Origin: Bacillus benzoevorans
GTDB lineage: Bacteria; Bacillota; Bacilli; Bacillales; Cytobacillaceae
DNA: 64,000 bases
Reading direction: 5' to 3'
Assembly (NCBI RefSeq): GCF_014207535.1
Contig: NZ_JACHGK010000004.1
Location: 62,001 to 126,000 of the forward strand
The notes beneath the pieces are model-generated. The model was not told where the DNA came from and searched no databases. It saw nothing but the letters and a program-made list of their open reading frames with translations. A program made the position numbers and the translations under genes. How positions within the stretch are numbered: position 1 is the stretch's first letter; every line of letters begins with the position of its first letter. Positions 35,921 through 43,706 of this stretch are shown here, one piece after another.

Positions 35921-35957
35921 CTCCATATCCCCTTCCCGTAAAAATCCGAATCACAGA

Positions 35958-37133
35958 TTACAGCAATTCAAAAACACCTGCAGCCCCCATTCCACCGCCA
36001 ATACACATTGTTACAACCCCAAATTGTACTTGACGCCGTTTCATTTCATGCAGCAGAGTTAAGGTTAGCTTCGTTCCTGTGCAGCCTAATGGATGACCTA
36101 AAGCGATCGCTCCCCCGTTCACATTCACCTTTTCTTCATCCAGGGCGAGTTCTCGAATGACCTGCAGGGATTGGGATGCAAAGGCTTCATTTAATTCAAA
36201 CAGACCTATATCGGAAATCTCCAGGCGGGCTAATTGCAATGCTTTCGGAATCGCCGCCACCGGGCCCATTCCCATGATTTCAGGCGGAACTCCCCCAACA
36301 GCAAAGGCTCTAAACTTTGCCAGCGGCTTTAATCCGAGTGATTCGGCTTTTTCCCGATCCATGACCAAAACTGCCGCAGCCCCATCGCTGATCTGTGATG
36401 CATTTCCGGCTGTAACCGTCCCGTTCAGGGTGAAGGAAGGACGGAGCGCTGCCAGCTTTTCAATGCTTGTATCCGAGCGCACTCCTTCATCGCAGCTGAA
36501 GGAAATCCTTTTTTCAACAAGCTTATGATCCTTATTGAACGTTACCTGAATGACTTCGACAGGGACAATTTCCGCGGCAAATTTCCCTTCTTGAATGGCC
36601 TGCGCCGCCTTTTGGTGGCTTTGGACGGCAAAGGCATCCTGGTCTTCACGTGATACATTGAATTTCCTTGCTACTTCCTCAGCCGTATGCCCCATGCTCA
36701 TGTAGTACTGCGGTGCATTTTCGGCCAGCTTGATATTCGGACGTGCCACATGCCCAAACATCGGAACTAGGCTCATCGATTCGACCCCGCCGGCAATTAT
36801 CGTATCGCCATAGCCCAGCATAATTCTTTCCGCGGCAAAGGCAATCGACTGCAGCCCGGAGGAACAATAGCGGTTGATCGTAATGGCCGGGACTGTATAA
36901 GGAAGACCGGCCAACGCGCCGATATTCCGGGCGATATTCAAACCCTGCTCTGCCTCGGGCATGGCACAGCCGATAATCAGATCATCGATAGAGCCTTCGT
37001 AGCCTCCGGCACGTTTTAACGTTTCTTTGACAACAAGCGCTCCTAAGTCATCCGGCCGGACATGGGCAAGTGTACCTTTTTTTGCCTTTCCGACAGGGGT
37101 CCTTGCCCCTGTTACAATGACTGCTTCTCCCAT
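35958..37133 (-). CDS. fadA: Acetyl-CoA acyltransferase (thiolase) FadA
   Basis: A 391-residue thiolase that cleaves 3-ketoacyl-CoA in beta-oxidation. Active-site residues are seen in INRYCSSGLQSIAFA (nucleophile Cys), GGAIALGHPLGCTGT (His) and VVTMCIGGGMGAAG (acid Cys). It lies 30 bases after fadN and 37 before fadE, and probably works with FadN as a complex. Confidence 0.96.
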   Translation of the reverse strand: MGEAVIVTGARTPVGKAKKGTLAHVRPDDLGALVVKETLKRAGGYEGSIDDLIIGCAMPEAEQGLNIARNIGALAGLPYTVPAITINRYCSSGLQSIAFAAERIMLGYGDTIIAGGVESMSLVPMFGHVARPNIKLAENAPQYYMSMGHTAEEVARKFNVSREDQDAFAVQSHQKAAQAIQEGKFAAEIVPVEVIQVTFNKDHKLVEKRISFSCDEGVRSDTSIEKLAALRPSFTLNGTVTAGNASQISDGAAAVLVMDREKAESLGLKPLAKFRAFAVGGVPPEIMGMGPVAAIPKALQLARLEISDIGLFELNEAFASQSLQVIRELALDEEKVNVNGGAIALGHPLGCTGTKLTLTLLHEMKRRQVQFGVVTMCIGGGMGAAGVFELL

Positions 37134-37163
37134 TCACCCAGCACCTTTCCATTTTTTATTTGT

Positions 37164-39548
37164 TTAATTTCGCAGCGGTTTTCCTTTTATGAGCATATGC
37201 TGCATCCGCTGCATGGTTTTCGTCTCGGTTACCAAGCTAAGAAAGGCCTCTCGTTCCAAATCAAGCAGGTATTGCTCATCAACCAAAGTGCCGAATGGCA
37301 CCTTTCCCCCTGCAATGACATACGCTAGTTTTTTGGCGATTTTCAAATCATGCTCGGAAATGTTTCCAGAGGACAGGAGCGATTGTGCCGCTAAAAGAAG
37401 TGTGGCGTATCCGGTTTCTCCTGTAACCGGAATCTTTGCTCTCTGCGGCGGTTTATAACCTCTCTCTGAAAGGGTCAAAACCACTTGTTTGGCATCATGG
37501 AGCAAATAGCTGCCGTTCGCACTGATTCCGTCAGATGCGTTGAGAAAATGATGCTGGGCGGCTTCGGCAGCAGAACCCGATACCTTTGCCATGGCAATCG
37601 TTTCAAATACCTTATTGGCCACCTTTTGCAGGTCAAATTCAATCCCTTTCGGCATGCTTCTCAACGTCTTGATATAGAGCTCCTTATTTCCTCCGCCCCC
37701 TGGGATTAAGCCCACCCCAGTTTCAACTAGTCCGATATAGGTTTCCGATGAGGCTTGAATATGCGCAGCAGGCAGGCAAACCTCGGCTCCTCCGCCGAGT
37801 GCCATCCCAAAAGGAGCAGCTACAACCGGTCTTGCACTATACTTGATTTTCATCATGGCCTGCTGAAATTGCTGCACAATGAAATCAAGTTCAAATAGGT
37901 TATCATCCTGTGCTTCCATTAGAATCATGCCAAGGTTGGCACCGACACAGAAGTTCTTTCCCTCATTCCCTATGACCAGCCCTTTATAATTTTTTTCCAC
38001 TTCATCTACTGCTGCATGGATCATCTGCAGAATATCCGGACCAATCGCGTTATGCGGCGAATGAAATTCAAGCAGGACCACCCCGTCACCGATATCAACC
38101 AAAGAAGCGCCGCTATTTTTCTTGATGATACCGTTTTGTTGCTTTATTTTTTTCACATTAAGTATTTTTTGATTTTCCTCCAATCGACGATATTCACCAT
38201 TGTGATAGTAATAGATATCCCCGGCTTCCTCCTTATAAAAAGTTGAAAAACCTTGTTCCAGCATATCTGTTACCCAACGAGGAATAGATTTACCTGATGT
38301 CTTCAGGATTTCTACTGATTGCTTTAAACCGAGAGCGTCCCACATTTCGAATGGTCCCCGTTCCCAGCCAAAGCCCCACTTCATAGCCTGATCCACCGCG
38401 GCAATATGAGGAGCAATTTCATCCAGTTTTTCGGCGGAGTACAGACATACCGGGGTTAGAACATTCCACAACAAACTTCCGGCCCGGTCATTTGAATACA
38501 AAAGCATCCGCAGCTTTTGGCTCCAGTCATTCGCCAGCCCGCTCTCTTCAATTGCGGCACTTTTTAGTTTCCGCCGCGGCTGATATTGCATCGTAACAGG
38601 GTTCAGTTCGAGAATTTCCTTTCCTTTCTTTTCATAAAAGCCCTGACCGCTTTTATTGCCCAACCATCCTCTCTTCATCATTTCTTGCATAAATGGCGGT
38701 GGGGAAAAATCCGCTTTCTCTGCTCCCACTAAGACCTGGTGAACAGTGTCTGCCACATGGAGAAATGTATCAATCCCGACGACATCAAGTGTTCTGAACG
38801 TTGCGCTTTTCGGCCGTCCAATTAAAGGACCTGTGACAGAATCAACCTCACCGACACTGTAATGACCCTTTTCCATTTCGCGAATCGTGACCAATAAACC
38901 ATAAGTGCCGATTCGGTTCGCAATAAAATTAGGGGTATCCTTGGCAACTACCACTCCTTTACCAAGGACTTCCTCAGCAAAGTGTTTCATAAATTCAAGG
39001 ACGTGTGGTGCTGTTTTTTCTCCAGGAATCATTTCAAGAAGCTTTAAATAACGAGGAGGATTAAAAAAATGGGTGCCGAGAAAATGACGGCAGAAATCTT
39101 CTGAACGCCCTTCTGACATGGCAGTGATAGAAATTCCTGATGTATTCGAACTAACGATACTTCCTTGTTTCCGGTATTGATCGACCAAGGTAAAGATTTG
39201 TTTTTTTATCTCCAGATTTTCTACAACCGCTTCGATAATCCAGTCCGCTTCACGCAGCTTGTGTCTATCATCCTCCAAGTTTCCGGCATCAATAAAGGAA
39301 AGATTTTGCCTGATGGTAAGCGGTGCCGGCTTCTGTTTTAATAAATTTTTCAAGGCATTCTCACTTAACCTGTTACGAACTTTGCTATCCTGAAGTGTAA
39401 AACCTTGCTCCTTTTCAGTTTCAGTCAGCCGCGATGGTACCCTATCGAGGAGCAGCACGGAGATACCTGAGTTTGCTAACAGAGCAGCAATACCTGAACC
39501 CATAACACCAGAACCTAATACTGCTGCTGTGCGAATATCTGTGACCAA
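37164..39548 (-). CDS. fadN: 3-hydroxyacyl-CoA dehydrogenase / enoyl-CoA hydratase FadN
   Basis: A 794-residue bifunctional enzyme. The N-terminal part holds the NAD-binding motif VLGSGVMGSGIAALLANSG and the dehydrogenase signature GTHFFNPPRYLKLLEMIPG; the C-terminal part (from about residue 490) is a crotonase domain with VVAAPFGMALGGGAEVCLPA. This domain order (dehydrogenase first) is that of YusL/FadN. Start is TTG at 39548 with GGGGG seven bases upstream. First gene of the fad operon. Confidence 0.95.
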   Translation of the reverse strand: MVTDIRTAAVLGSGVMGSGIAALLANSGISVLLLDRVPSRLTETEKEQGFTLQDSKVRNRLSENALKNLLKQKPAPLTIRQNLSFIDAGNLEDDRHKLREADWIIEAVVENLEIKKQIFTLVDQYRKQGSIVSSNTSGISITAMSEGRSEDFCRHFLGTHFFNPPRYLKLLEMIPGEKTAPHVLEFMKHFAEEVLGKGVVVAKDTPNFIANRIGTYGLLVTIREMEKGHYSVGEVDSVTGPLIGRPKSATFRTLDVVGIDTFLHVADTVHQVLVGAEKADFSPPPFMQEMMKRGWLGNKSGQGFYEKKGKEILELNPVTMQYQPRRKLKSAAIEESGLANDWSQKLRMLLYSNDRAGSLLWNVLTPVCLYSAEKLDEIAPHIAAVDQAMKWGFGWERGPFEMWDALGLKQSVEILKTSGKSIPRWVTDMLEQGFSTFYKEEAGDIYYYHNGEYRRLEENQKILNVKKIKQQNGIIKKNSGASLVDIGDGVVLLEFHSPHNAIGPDILQMIHAAVDEVEKNYKGLVIGNEGKNFCVGANLGMILMEAQDDNLFELDFIVQQFQQAMMKIKYSARPVVAAPFGMALGGGAEVCLPAAHIQASSETYIGLVETGVGLIPGGGGNKELYIKTLRSMPKGIEFDLQKVANKVFETIAMAKVSGSAAEAAQHHFLNASDGISANGSYLLHDAKQVVLTLSERGYKPPQRAKIPVTGETGYATLLLAAQSLLSSGNISEHDLKIAKKLAYVIAGGKVPFGTLVDEQYLLDLEREAFLSLVTETKTMQRMQHMLIKGKPLRN

Positions 39549-39653
39549 TTCATAACCCCCTTTTCCCTTTCACCTCTCCCGCTACTGTTAGTTTATAAAA
39601 AATGGACAATGAAATATGACAGATTATTTGAAAAACTCATCAAAGTATAGCGC

Positions 39654-39679
39654 CCGATTCATGAAACATTCATTATCGG
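39654..39679. promoter_or_regulatory. Imperfect palindrome, possible FadR operator
   Basis: CCGAT and ATCGG flank TCATGAAACATTCATT in the fadN-yuzL divergent gap. It resembles the Bacillus FadR site (TGAATGA..TCATTCA) only in part, so the link to fatty-acid control is tentative. Confidence 0.35.
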
Positions 39680-39706
39680 ACATGCTAAACGTGGAGGTGA
39701 TTGTCA

Positions 39707-39850
39707 TTGGTTAAAAGAGTAAAGAACCCTTCAAAAGCAGCGATCAGCGCAGCAAGTGTAAAGGGGAATGCCGGTCCCGGGGTAGAAAATGAGCACGGAC
39801 CAGAAAAAGTAAACAGCCAAAATAACCAGTTTAAAAGAAGAACGGAATAA
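39707..39850 (+). CDS. yuzL: YuzL-family small protein
   Basis: A 47-residue basic, Asn/Lys-rich protein. Its central stretch NPSKAAISAASVKGNAGPG and the ending VNSQNNQFKRR fit the small YuzL family of Bacillus, found next to fadN (yusL). The composition resembles minor small acid-soluble spore proteins, but this is not shown. Start is TTG at 39707 with GGAGGTGA six bases upstream. It is 13 bases before the next coat gene. Confidence 0.72.
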   Translation: MVKRVKNPSKAAISAASVKGNAGPGVENEHGPEKVNSQNNQFKRRTE

Positions 39851-39863
39851 GGAGGCAAAAACA

Positions 39864-40139
39864 ATGCAGCAGCAAAACTTTCAAACACAAAATCAACAGG
39901 TCGTTTTTCAGCAGCCGCCGGCTGTCATCTCCACAAAGGATGCGCTCTATTTAACGGATATGCTTTCCTGGAATCTGCTGGCCATGAAAAAAGCTAACTT
40001 CTATGCGCAGCAAGTTCAGGATCAGGAACTGATCCATGCATTTAATGCGTGCGGACAAATGCATCAGCGGCACTATACGCGTATCCTTTCACACTTAAAC
40101 AATCAAAATCAAGCTTCATTTGGAAGCATGCAGCAATAA
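39864..40139 (+). CDS. Small CotF-related spore coat protein
   Basis: A 91-residue Gln/Asn-rich protein with a helical core (STKDALYLTDMLSWNLLAMKKANFYAQQVQDQELIHAFNACGQMHQRHY) like the Coat F domain fold. The Gln-rich ends and the neighbouring CotF-type gene suggest a spore coat component. AAGGAGG precedes ATG at 39864. It is 16 bases upstream of the next gene and co-transcribed. Confidence 0.68.
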   Translation: MQQQNFQTQNQQVVFQQPPAVISTKDALYLTDMLSWNLLAMKKANFYAQQVQDQELIHAFNACGQMHQRHYTRILSHLNNQNQASFGSMQQ

Positions 40140-40155
40140 ACAGGAGGCGGTCAGG

Positions 40156-40509
40156 ATGAATCAAAATTGGCAAGGTCAGAACCAAGCGCTTGGGAATCCA
40201 GAAGCGCAGGTGCAAAAAACAGCGCAAATGAATGAACGTGATTTCACGAATGATTTATTAGCGACGGAAAAAGCGATGACGGATTCTTACAGCATTTATT
40301 TAAACGAGGCAAGCCACCAGGCCCTGTATCAGGATATCTGGAATATTTATTCCGAAGCGCAAAATGAACAACGGGAACTGTATAATCTCATGTTCCGCAA
40401 AGGCTGGTATAAACTTGAACCTGCAGAAGCACAAAAGCTGCAGCAAAAATTCCAGCAATTCCAAGGATACACCTCACAGTTCCCCTATGGAAACGGCACC
40501 ATCCAATAA
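40156..40509 (+). CDS. Coat F-domain spore coat protein (YusN-like)
   Basis: A 117-residue protein with the Coat F domain: NDLLATEKAMTDSYSIYLNEASHQALYQDI and NLMFRKGWYKLEPAEAQKL. Such proteins are part of the spore coat. The position after fadN and yuzL fits yusN of B. subtilis. ATG at 40156 has GGAGG eight bases upstream. Last gene of the yuzL transcription unit, followed by two terminators. Confidence 0.78.
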   Translation: MNQNWQGQNQALGNPEAQVQKTAQMNERDFTNDLLATEKAMTDSYSIYLNEASHQALYQDIWNIYSEAQNEQRELYNLMFRKGWYKLEPAEAQKLQQKFQQFQGYTSQFPYGNGTIQ

Positions 40510-40512
40510 CGA

Positions 40513-40551
40513 AAAATTCGGGGCGTCACAGTGGCGCCCCGAATTTTGCCA
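40513..40551 (+). terminator. Terminator after the coat genes
   Basis: Perfect 13-bp stem AAAATTCGGGGCG / CGCCCCGAATTTT with a nine-base loop, five bases after the stop. Confidence 0.85.
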
Positions 40552-40600
40552 AAAAGCAGAGAAAAAACCGCAATCACGCGGCTTTTTCTCTGCTTTTGCT
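40552..40600. terminator. Second terminator, shared with rodA-like gene
   Basis: AAAAGCAGAGAAAAA-CCGC / GCGG-TTTTTCTCTGCTTTT, about 20 pairs with one mismatch and a six-base loop. It ends the leftward rodA-like transcript. Confidence 0.8.
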
Positions 40601-40602
40601 GT

Positions 40603-41775
40603 TCAATCGCTTTTGGAAAACATGTATTTCTTATGATGGTAGCGAATCGAGAATATCAGACCGACAGCGAGCATATTTCCCATTAAGGAACTGCCGCCAT
40701 AACTGATAAACGGCAGCGGAATTCCCGTGATCGGCAAAAGACCAATCGTCATACCGATATTTTGAAACACGTGGAATGTCAGCATGCTGATGACTCCAAC
40801 ACATACATAAGTGTAAAAAGCATTCTTCGTTTCCATACCTACCTTTGTAATATGGTAGATCAAAAGAAAGAATAGGCTGATGAGAACGCTGGCCCCGATA
40901 AAACCAAATTCTTCTCCGACGATACTGAAGATAAAATCGGAATGGCTTTCCGGCAAATAAACCTCCCGGGTCCCAAATCCTTTCCCCGATGTTTCCCCGG
41001 AACCAATGGCGAGAAGCGATCGGACAAGCTGATAACCGGCCGAGCTTTGAAAATTATACGGATCAATCCAGGAATAAATCCGGCCGAATTGGTATTCCTT
41101 TACTCCTAGATATTTTTCCAAAATCTCCGGCTGCCAGAGAACAAAATAAAAAATAACAGAGATCAGGACGACAGCACTGCTGAAAATTGGCACTAAAATC
41201 TTCCAGGTGATCCCTGAAATGAATACCATTCCTAGTAAAATGGCGATAAACACAAGCGAGGTCCCTAAGTCCGGCTGCTGCATAACAAATAATAACGGCA
41301 CCATCGTAACCCCGCCTAATTTGAGCAGGAGCAATAGATCTGTCTGGATTGTTTTCACTATATATTTGTGATGATGCTCTACTATGACCCTTGATAATGC
41401 CAGAATGATAAACACTTTCACAAATTCTGACGGCTGGATCGAGCCCATTCCGGGAACTTTATACCAGCTCTTTGCTCCATTAATCACCGGGGCAATTGGT
41501 TCCGGAGCAACGATTAAAAACGCTAAGAGAAAGAGCCCGAAACCATAGGCATACCATGATATTTTTTTTAATTGATCCGAATCCAATGTAATGACAGAGG
41601 CAATAATCATCGTTCCCACACAGTACCAGACAATTTGTTTCAAAAAGAAATTTTCCTGATACTGACCTGTTGATTGGGCGCTGAAAATGGAAATGCAGCT
41701 GGCAATGCAGAGCAGCATTAGAATTAATACAAGGTTAAAATCTATTCTCGACGTTGATTGCTTATTCGTTGTCAT
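40603..41775 (-). CDS. rodA: RodA/FtsW-family (SEDS) glycosyltransferase
   Basis: A 390-residue integral membrane protein with about ten spans. SEDS proteins polymerise peptidoglycan glycan strands from lipid II. The signature is near the end (GLLPITGIPLPFISYGGSS), with earlier marks IQPSEFVKVFIILALSR, QQPDLGTSLVF and SHSDFIFSIVGEEFGF. It is closer to RodA (cell elongation) than to SpoVE/FtsW by length and loop pattern; a sporulation paralogue cannot be excluded. ATG at 41775 has AGAAGGTG six bases upstream. Confidence 0.85.
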   Translation of the reverse strand: MTTNKQSTSRIDFNLVLILMLLCIASCISIFSAQSTGQYQENFFLKQIVWYCVGTMIIASVITLDSDQLKKISWYAYGFGLFLLAFLIVAPEPIAPVINGAKSWYKVPGMGSIQPSEFVKVFIILALSRVIVEHHHKYIVKTIQTDLLLLLKLGGVTMVPLLFVMQQPDLGTSLVFIAILLGMVFISGITWKILVPIFSSAVVLISVIFYFVLWQPEILEKYLGVKEYQFGRIYSWIDPYNFQSSAGYQLVRSLLAIGSGETSGKGFGTREVYLPESHSDFIFSIVGEEFGFIGASVLISLFFLLIYHITKVGMETKNAFYTYVCVGVISMLTFHVFQNIGMTIGLLPITGIPLPFISYGGSSLMGNMLAVGLIFSIRYHHKKYMFSKSD

Positions 41776-41843
41776 ACTATTCACCTTCTAAGGAAACTGC
41801 CTTTCTTCCAGGATAGAAACCAATAATTATCATACAATGTCTC

Positions 41844-41872
41844 ATTATATTTTTAAAATGGCCGGAGCACAA
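41844..41872 (-). promoter_or_regulatory. Sigma-A promoter of rodA-like gene
   Basis: Minus strand: TTGTGC, 17-base spacer, TATAAT, about 70 bases upstream of the ATG. Confidence 0.65.
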
Positions 41873-41950
41873 CATTTCAATTTATTTTAAATAATATTTC
41901 TTTTTATCCATGAATAGCAGAGCATGATGATAAAGCAGGATCTTTCCTCC

Positions 41951-42048
41951 GCAAAAAAAAACTGCATGCCGTCATGTGACGGACATACAGTTTGAAAAGA
42001 GAGGAGGTTATGGGTATGCCGTAAAGGATAAGCAGTGTTATCCTTTAC
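41951..42048 (-). ncRNA. Candidate small RNA with C-rich anti-SD loop
   Basis: On the minus strand: a perfect 11-bp hairpin (GTAAAGGATAA / TTATCCTTTAC, 42021-42048), a single-stranded pyrimidine stretch CATAACCTCCTCTC complementary to Shine-Dalgarno sequences, then a bulged hairpin (AAACTG..CCGTC / GACGG..CAGTTT, 41959-41993) followed directly by nine T. This is the layout of a trans-acting bacterial sRNA. No sure promoter was found. On the plus strand the same bases read GAGGAGG followed by ATGGGTATGCCGTAA, so strand choice is not certain. The rest of 41776-42128 shows no gene. Confidence 0.5.
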
Positions 42049-42128
42049 TATTACATATGTTTTTTTAGCAAAGTTGTACAGGCTATCCCCCTGCTTATGA
42101 AAAAAAGGGCAGTTAACTTCTTAAGGTA

Positions 42129-42160
42129 TAAAAAGCGAGCACCAAAAGGCGCTCGCTTTT
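42129..42160 (-). terminator. Terminator of terC-family gene
   Basis: Perfect 10-bp stem AAAAGCGAGC / GCTCGCTTTT with a ten-base loop, overlapping the stop codon. Confidence 0.85.
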
Positions 42161-42956
42161 ATTCTACAACCTCTTTTTTTGCTTTCACTGCTCCTTCTGG
42201 TTTGGATAAAAACCAGCCGGCCACAGCAATTCCAATTAAGACAATATAGAAGGTCGCCTTCCATGCAGATGATTCCGCGAAACTATGAGAAATGAAGGCT
42301 AACTGAGGATGTGCCAAGGTATGAACAAGTAATTTAACCCCTACCCAGCCTACGATACAGAATGCAGCAATCTCTAGGCCTGGCTTTTTATCCAGCAGCT
42401 TGACAAACATATTCGCGGCAAAACGCATAATCACTAACCCAATCATACCACCTGCTAAAATGACGATGAAATGACCGCCGTTCATTCCGCCGATATCAGC
42501 AATCGGCAGTTCCGGAAGTGTAACACCTAAAGCTACTGCAGCTAAGATTGAATCAATCGCAAAGGCGATATCAGCAAGCTCCACCTTAAGGACAGTTATC
42601 CAGAAGCTGCTCTGTTTTTTCGGCTTTTCTACCTTTTCAAGTTCTTCTTCGTCTTCTTTCGCCTTCCCTTTTGCCCATTTCCTAATTAGATGATTAATAG
42701 ACATGAAGAGCAAATACGCAGCACCCAAAGCCTGAACCTGCCATACATCGACAAGATAAGAGATAATAAATAGCGAACCAAAGCGGAATAAAAACGCTCC
42801 TACTAATCCATAAAATAATGCTTTTCTCCGATTTTCTTCCGGCAAGTGCCGGACCATAATGGCCAGAACAAGTGCATTGTCTGTTGCCAATAAACCTTCT
42901 AACACAATTAAAACAAGCAATACCCATCCATATTCCATTAATAGTGCTAATTCCAT
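42159..42956 (-). CDS. TerC-family manganese exporter
   Basis: A 265-residue membrane protein with seven or more spans and the TerC family acidic motifs: VLEGLLATDNALVLAIMV in the first helix pair and ELADIAFAIDSILAAVALGV in the second half. Relatives in B. subtilis (YceF/YkoY) export Mn2+ and help metallate secreted enzymes. ATG at 42956 has AAGGAGG six bases upstream; the longer frame would begin inside the riboswitch terminator. The Mn riboswitch upstream supports the manganese role. Confidence 0.88.
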   Translation of the reverse strand: MELALLMEYGWVLLVLIVLEGLLATDNALVLAIMVRHLPEENRRKALFYGLVGAFLFRFGSLFIISYLVDVWQVQALGAAYLLFMSINHLIRKWAKGKAKEDEEELEKVEKPKKQSSFWITVLKVELADIAFAIDSILAAVALGVTLPELPIADIGGMNGGHFIVILAGGMIGLVIMRFAANMFVKLLDKKPGLEIAAFCIVGWVGVKLLVHTLAHPQLAFISHSFAESSAWKATFYIVLIGIAVAGWFLSKPEGAVKAKKEVVE

Positions 42957-42988
42957 TTGCAGCCTCCTTCTATTTTTAGCCAAAATAA

Positions 42989-43155
42989 AGACCTTTACCA
43001 TGCTGGTAAAGGTCTGATTTTACGCATAATAATAGACCTTACCTGCTGGTAAAGGTCTGGCTAACAACGAATCATTCAAAACGAATCGCTGCCAACAAAG
43101 CCGGGAGATATCCTCCGTAATGACGACTTTGCTGTAAAAGCTACTCCCCTTTAGG
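42989..43155 (-). ncRNA. yybP-ykoY manganese riboswitch
   Basis: Minus-strand landmarks in order: AAAGGGGAGTAGC, GCAAAGTCGTCATTACGG, CCCGGCTTTGTTGGCA and AGACCTTTACC. Two alternative hairpins share the AGACCTTTACCAGC sequence: one at 43031-43057 and a perfect 12-bp stem at 42989-43015 followed by TTTATTTT, the terminator. Mn2+ binding is expected to prevent termination and turn on the exporter. Confidence 0.95.
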
Positions 43156-43180
43156 AATAAACTCTTATTCTTATATAAAC

Positions 43181-43210
43181 ATATTAAAGGAGTTAATAGG
43201 ATATTGTCAA
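43181..43210 (-). promoter_or_regulatory. Sigma-A promoter of the Mn riboswitch transcript
   Basis: Minus strand: TTGACA, 18-base spacer, TAATAT, about 30 bases upstream of the aptamer. The gap 42957-43508 is explained by this promoter, the riboswitch and the divergent Fur-like promoter. Confidence 0.75.
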
Positions 43211-43348
43211 GAATTTTATTTCTACCGCTATTTTTAGAGGACGTCATTTTTCCTGCTGTACGCCATTATTTACCGATAAAAAAATTTGAAAAAACTAAAA
43301 CACTTTCAATCTTACTGAAATAAAATTTTTTATTTGACGGTCATAAAA

Positions 43349-43363
43349 TGAAAATGATTATCG
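43349..43363. promoter_or_regulatory. Candidate Fur box before the 49-residue ORF
   Basis: TGAAAATGATTATCG matches 12 of the 14 defined positions of the Fur box. A TTGACG -35 lies at 43334-43339, so the box would cover the -10 region of a rightward promoter. Confidence 0.5.
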
Positions 43364-43508
43364 AATACTCTATATATCATAGGTCTACAGACTTATTTTC
43401 CAAACATAATTAAACGATACCGGTTGTGCATTCTATATTTATATCGTACAATTGGTTCTATATAGAGAACAAATAAAGAACGATTGATTTATTTTGGGAG
43501 TGAATAAA

Positions 43509-43658
43509 ATGTTTAAAACATTGATAGATATCGATAAATTATTAGAAGATACGAAAATACTAGCAAAAAAGTCGGCACCGATAGAATATATTTCGGTTGA
43601 AATCGATCGTTTGCTTAATGAAACCTCTGACACGGGACAAATGAATTATGTAAAATAA
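43509..43658 (+). CDS. 49-residue acidic ORF, possibly iron-regulated
   Basis: ATG at 43509 with GGGAGTG six bases upstream opens a 49-codon frame (MFKTLIDIDKLLEDTKILAK start, QMNYVK end). It is acidic and probably helical, without Cys or a membrane segment. I do not recognise it. Support comes from the good ribosome site and the Fur-like promoter about 150 bases upstream; Fur-controlled tiny proteins (FbpA-C) are known in B. subtilis but this is not one of them by sequence. Its stop overlaps the terminator of the converging operon. Confidence 0.5.
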   Translation: MFKTLIDIDKLLEDTKILAKKSAPIEYISVEIDRLLNETSDTGQMNYVK

Positions 43659-43682
43659 AGAGGCTGTCCGTCATCAACAGCC
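43652..43682 (-). terminator. Terminator of the oxidoreductase/TIM-barrel operon
   Basis: GGCTGT / ACAGCC stem with a nine-base loop, followed on the minus strand by TCTTTATTTT. Confidence 0.65.
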
Positions 43683-43706
43683 CCGTACTTCATATTTCAC
43701 ATCGTC

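Noticed and set aside
42010..42024. Five-codon ORF ATGGGTATGCCGTAA behind GAGGAGG on the plus strand
   Set aside because: Too short to support as a gene; the bases are better explained as the complement of a C-rich sRNA loop, though this is not certain.
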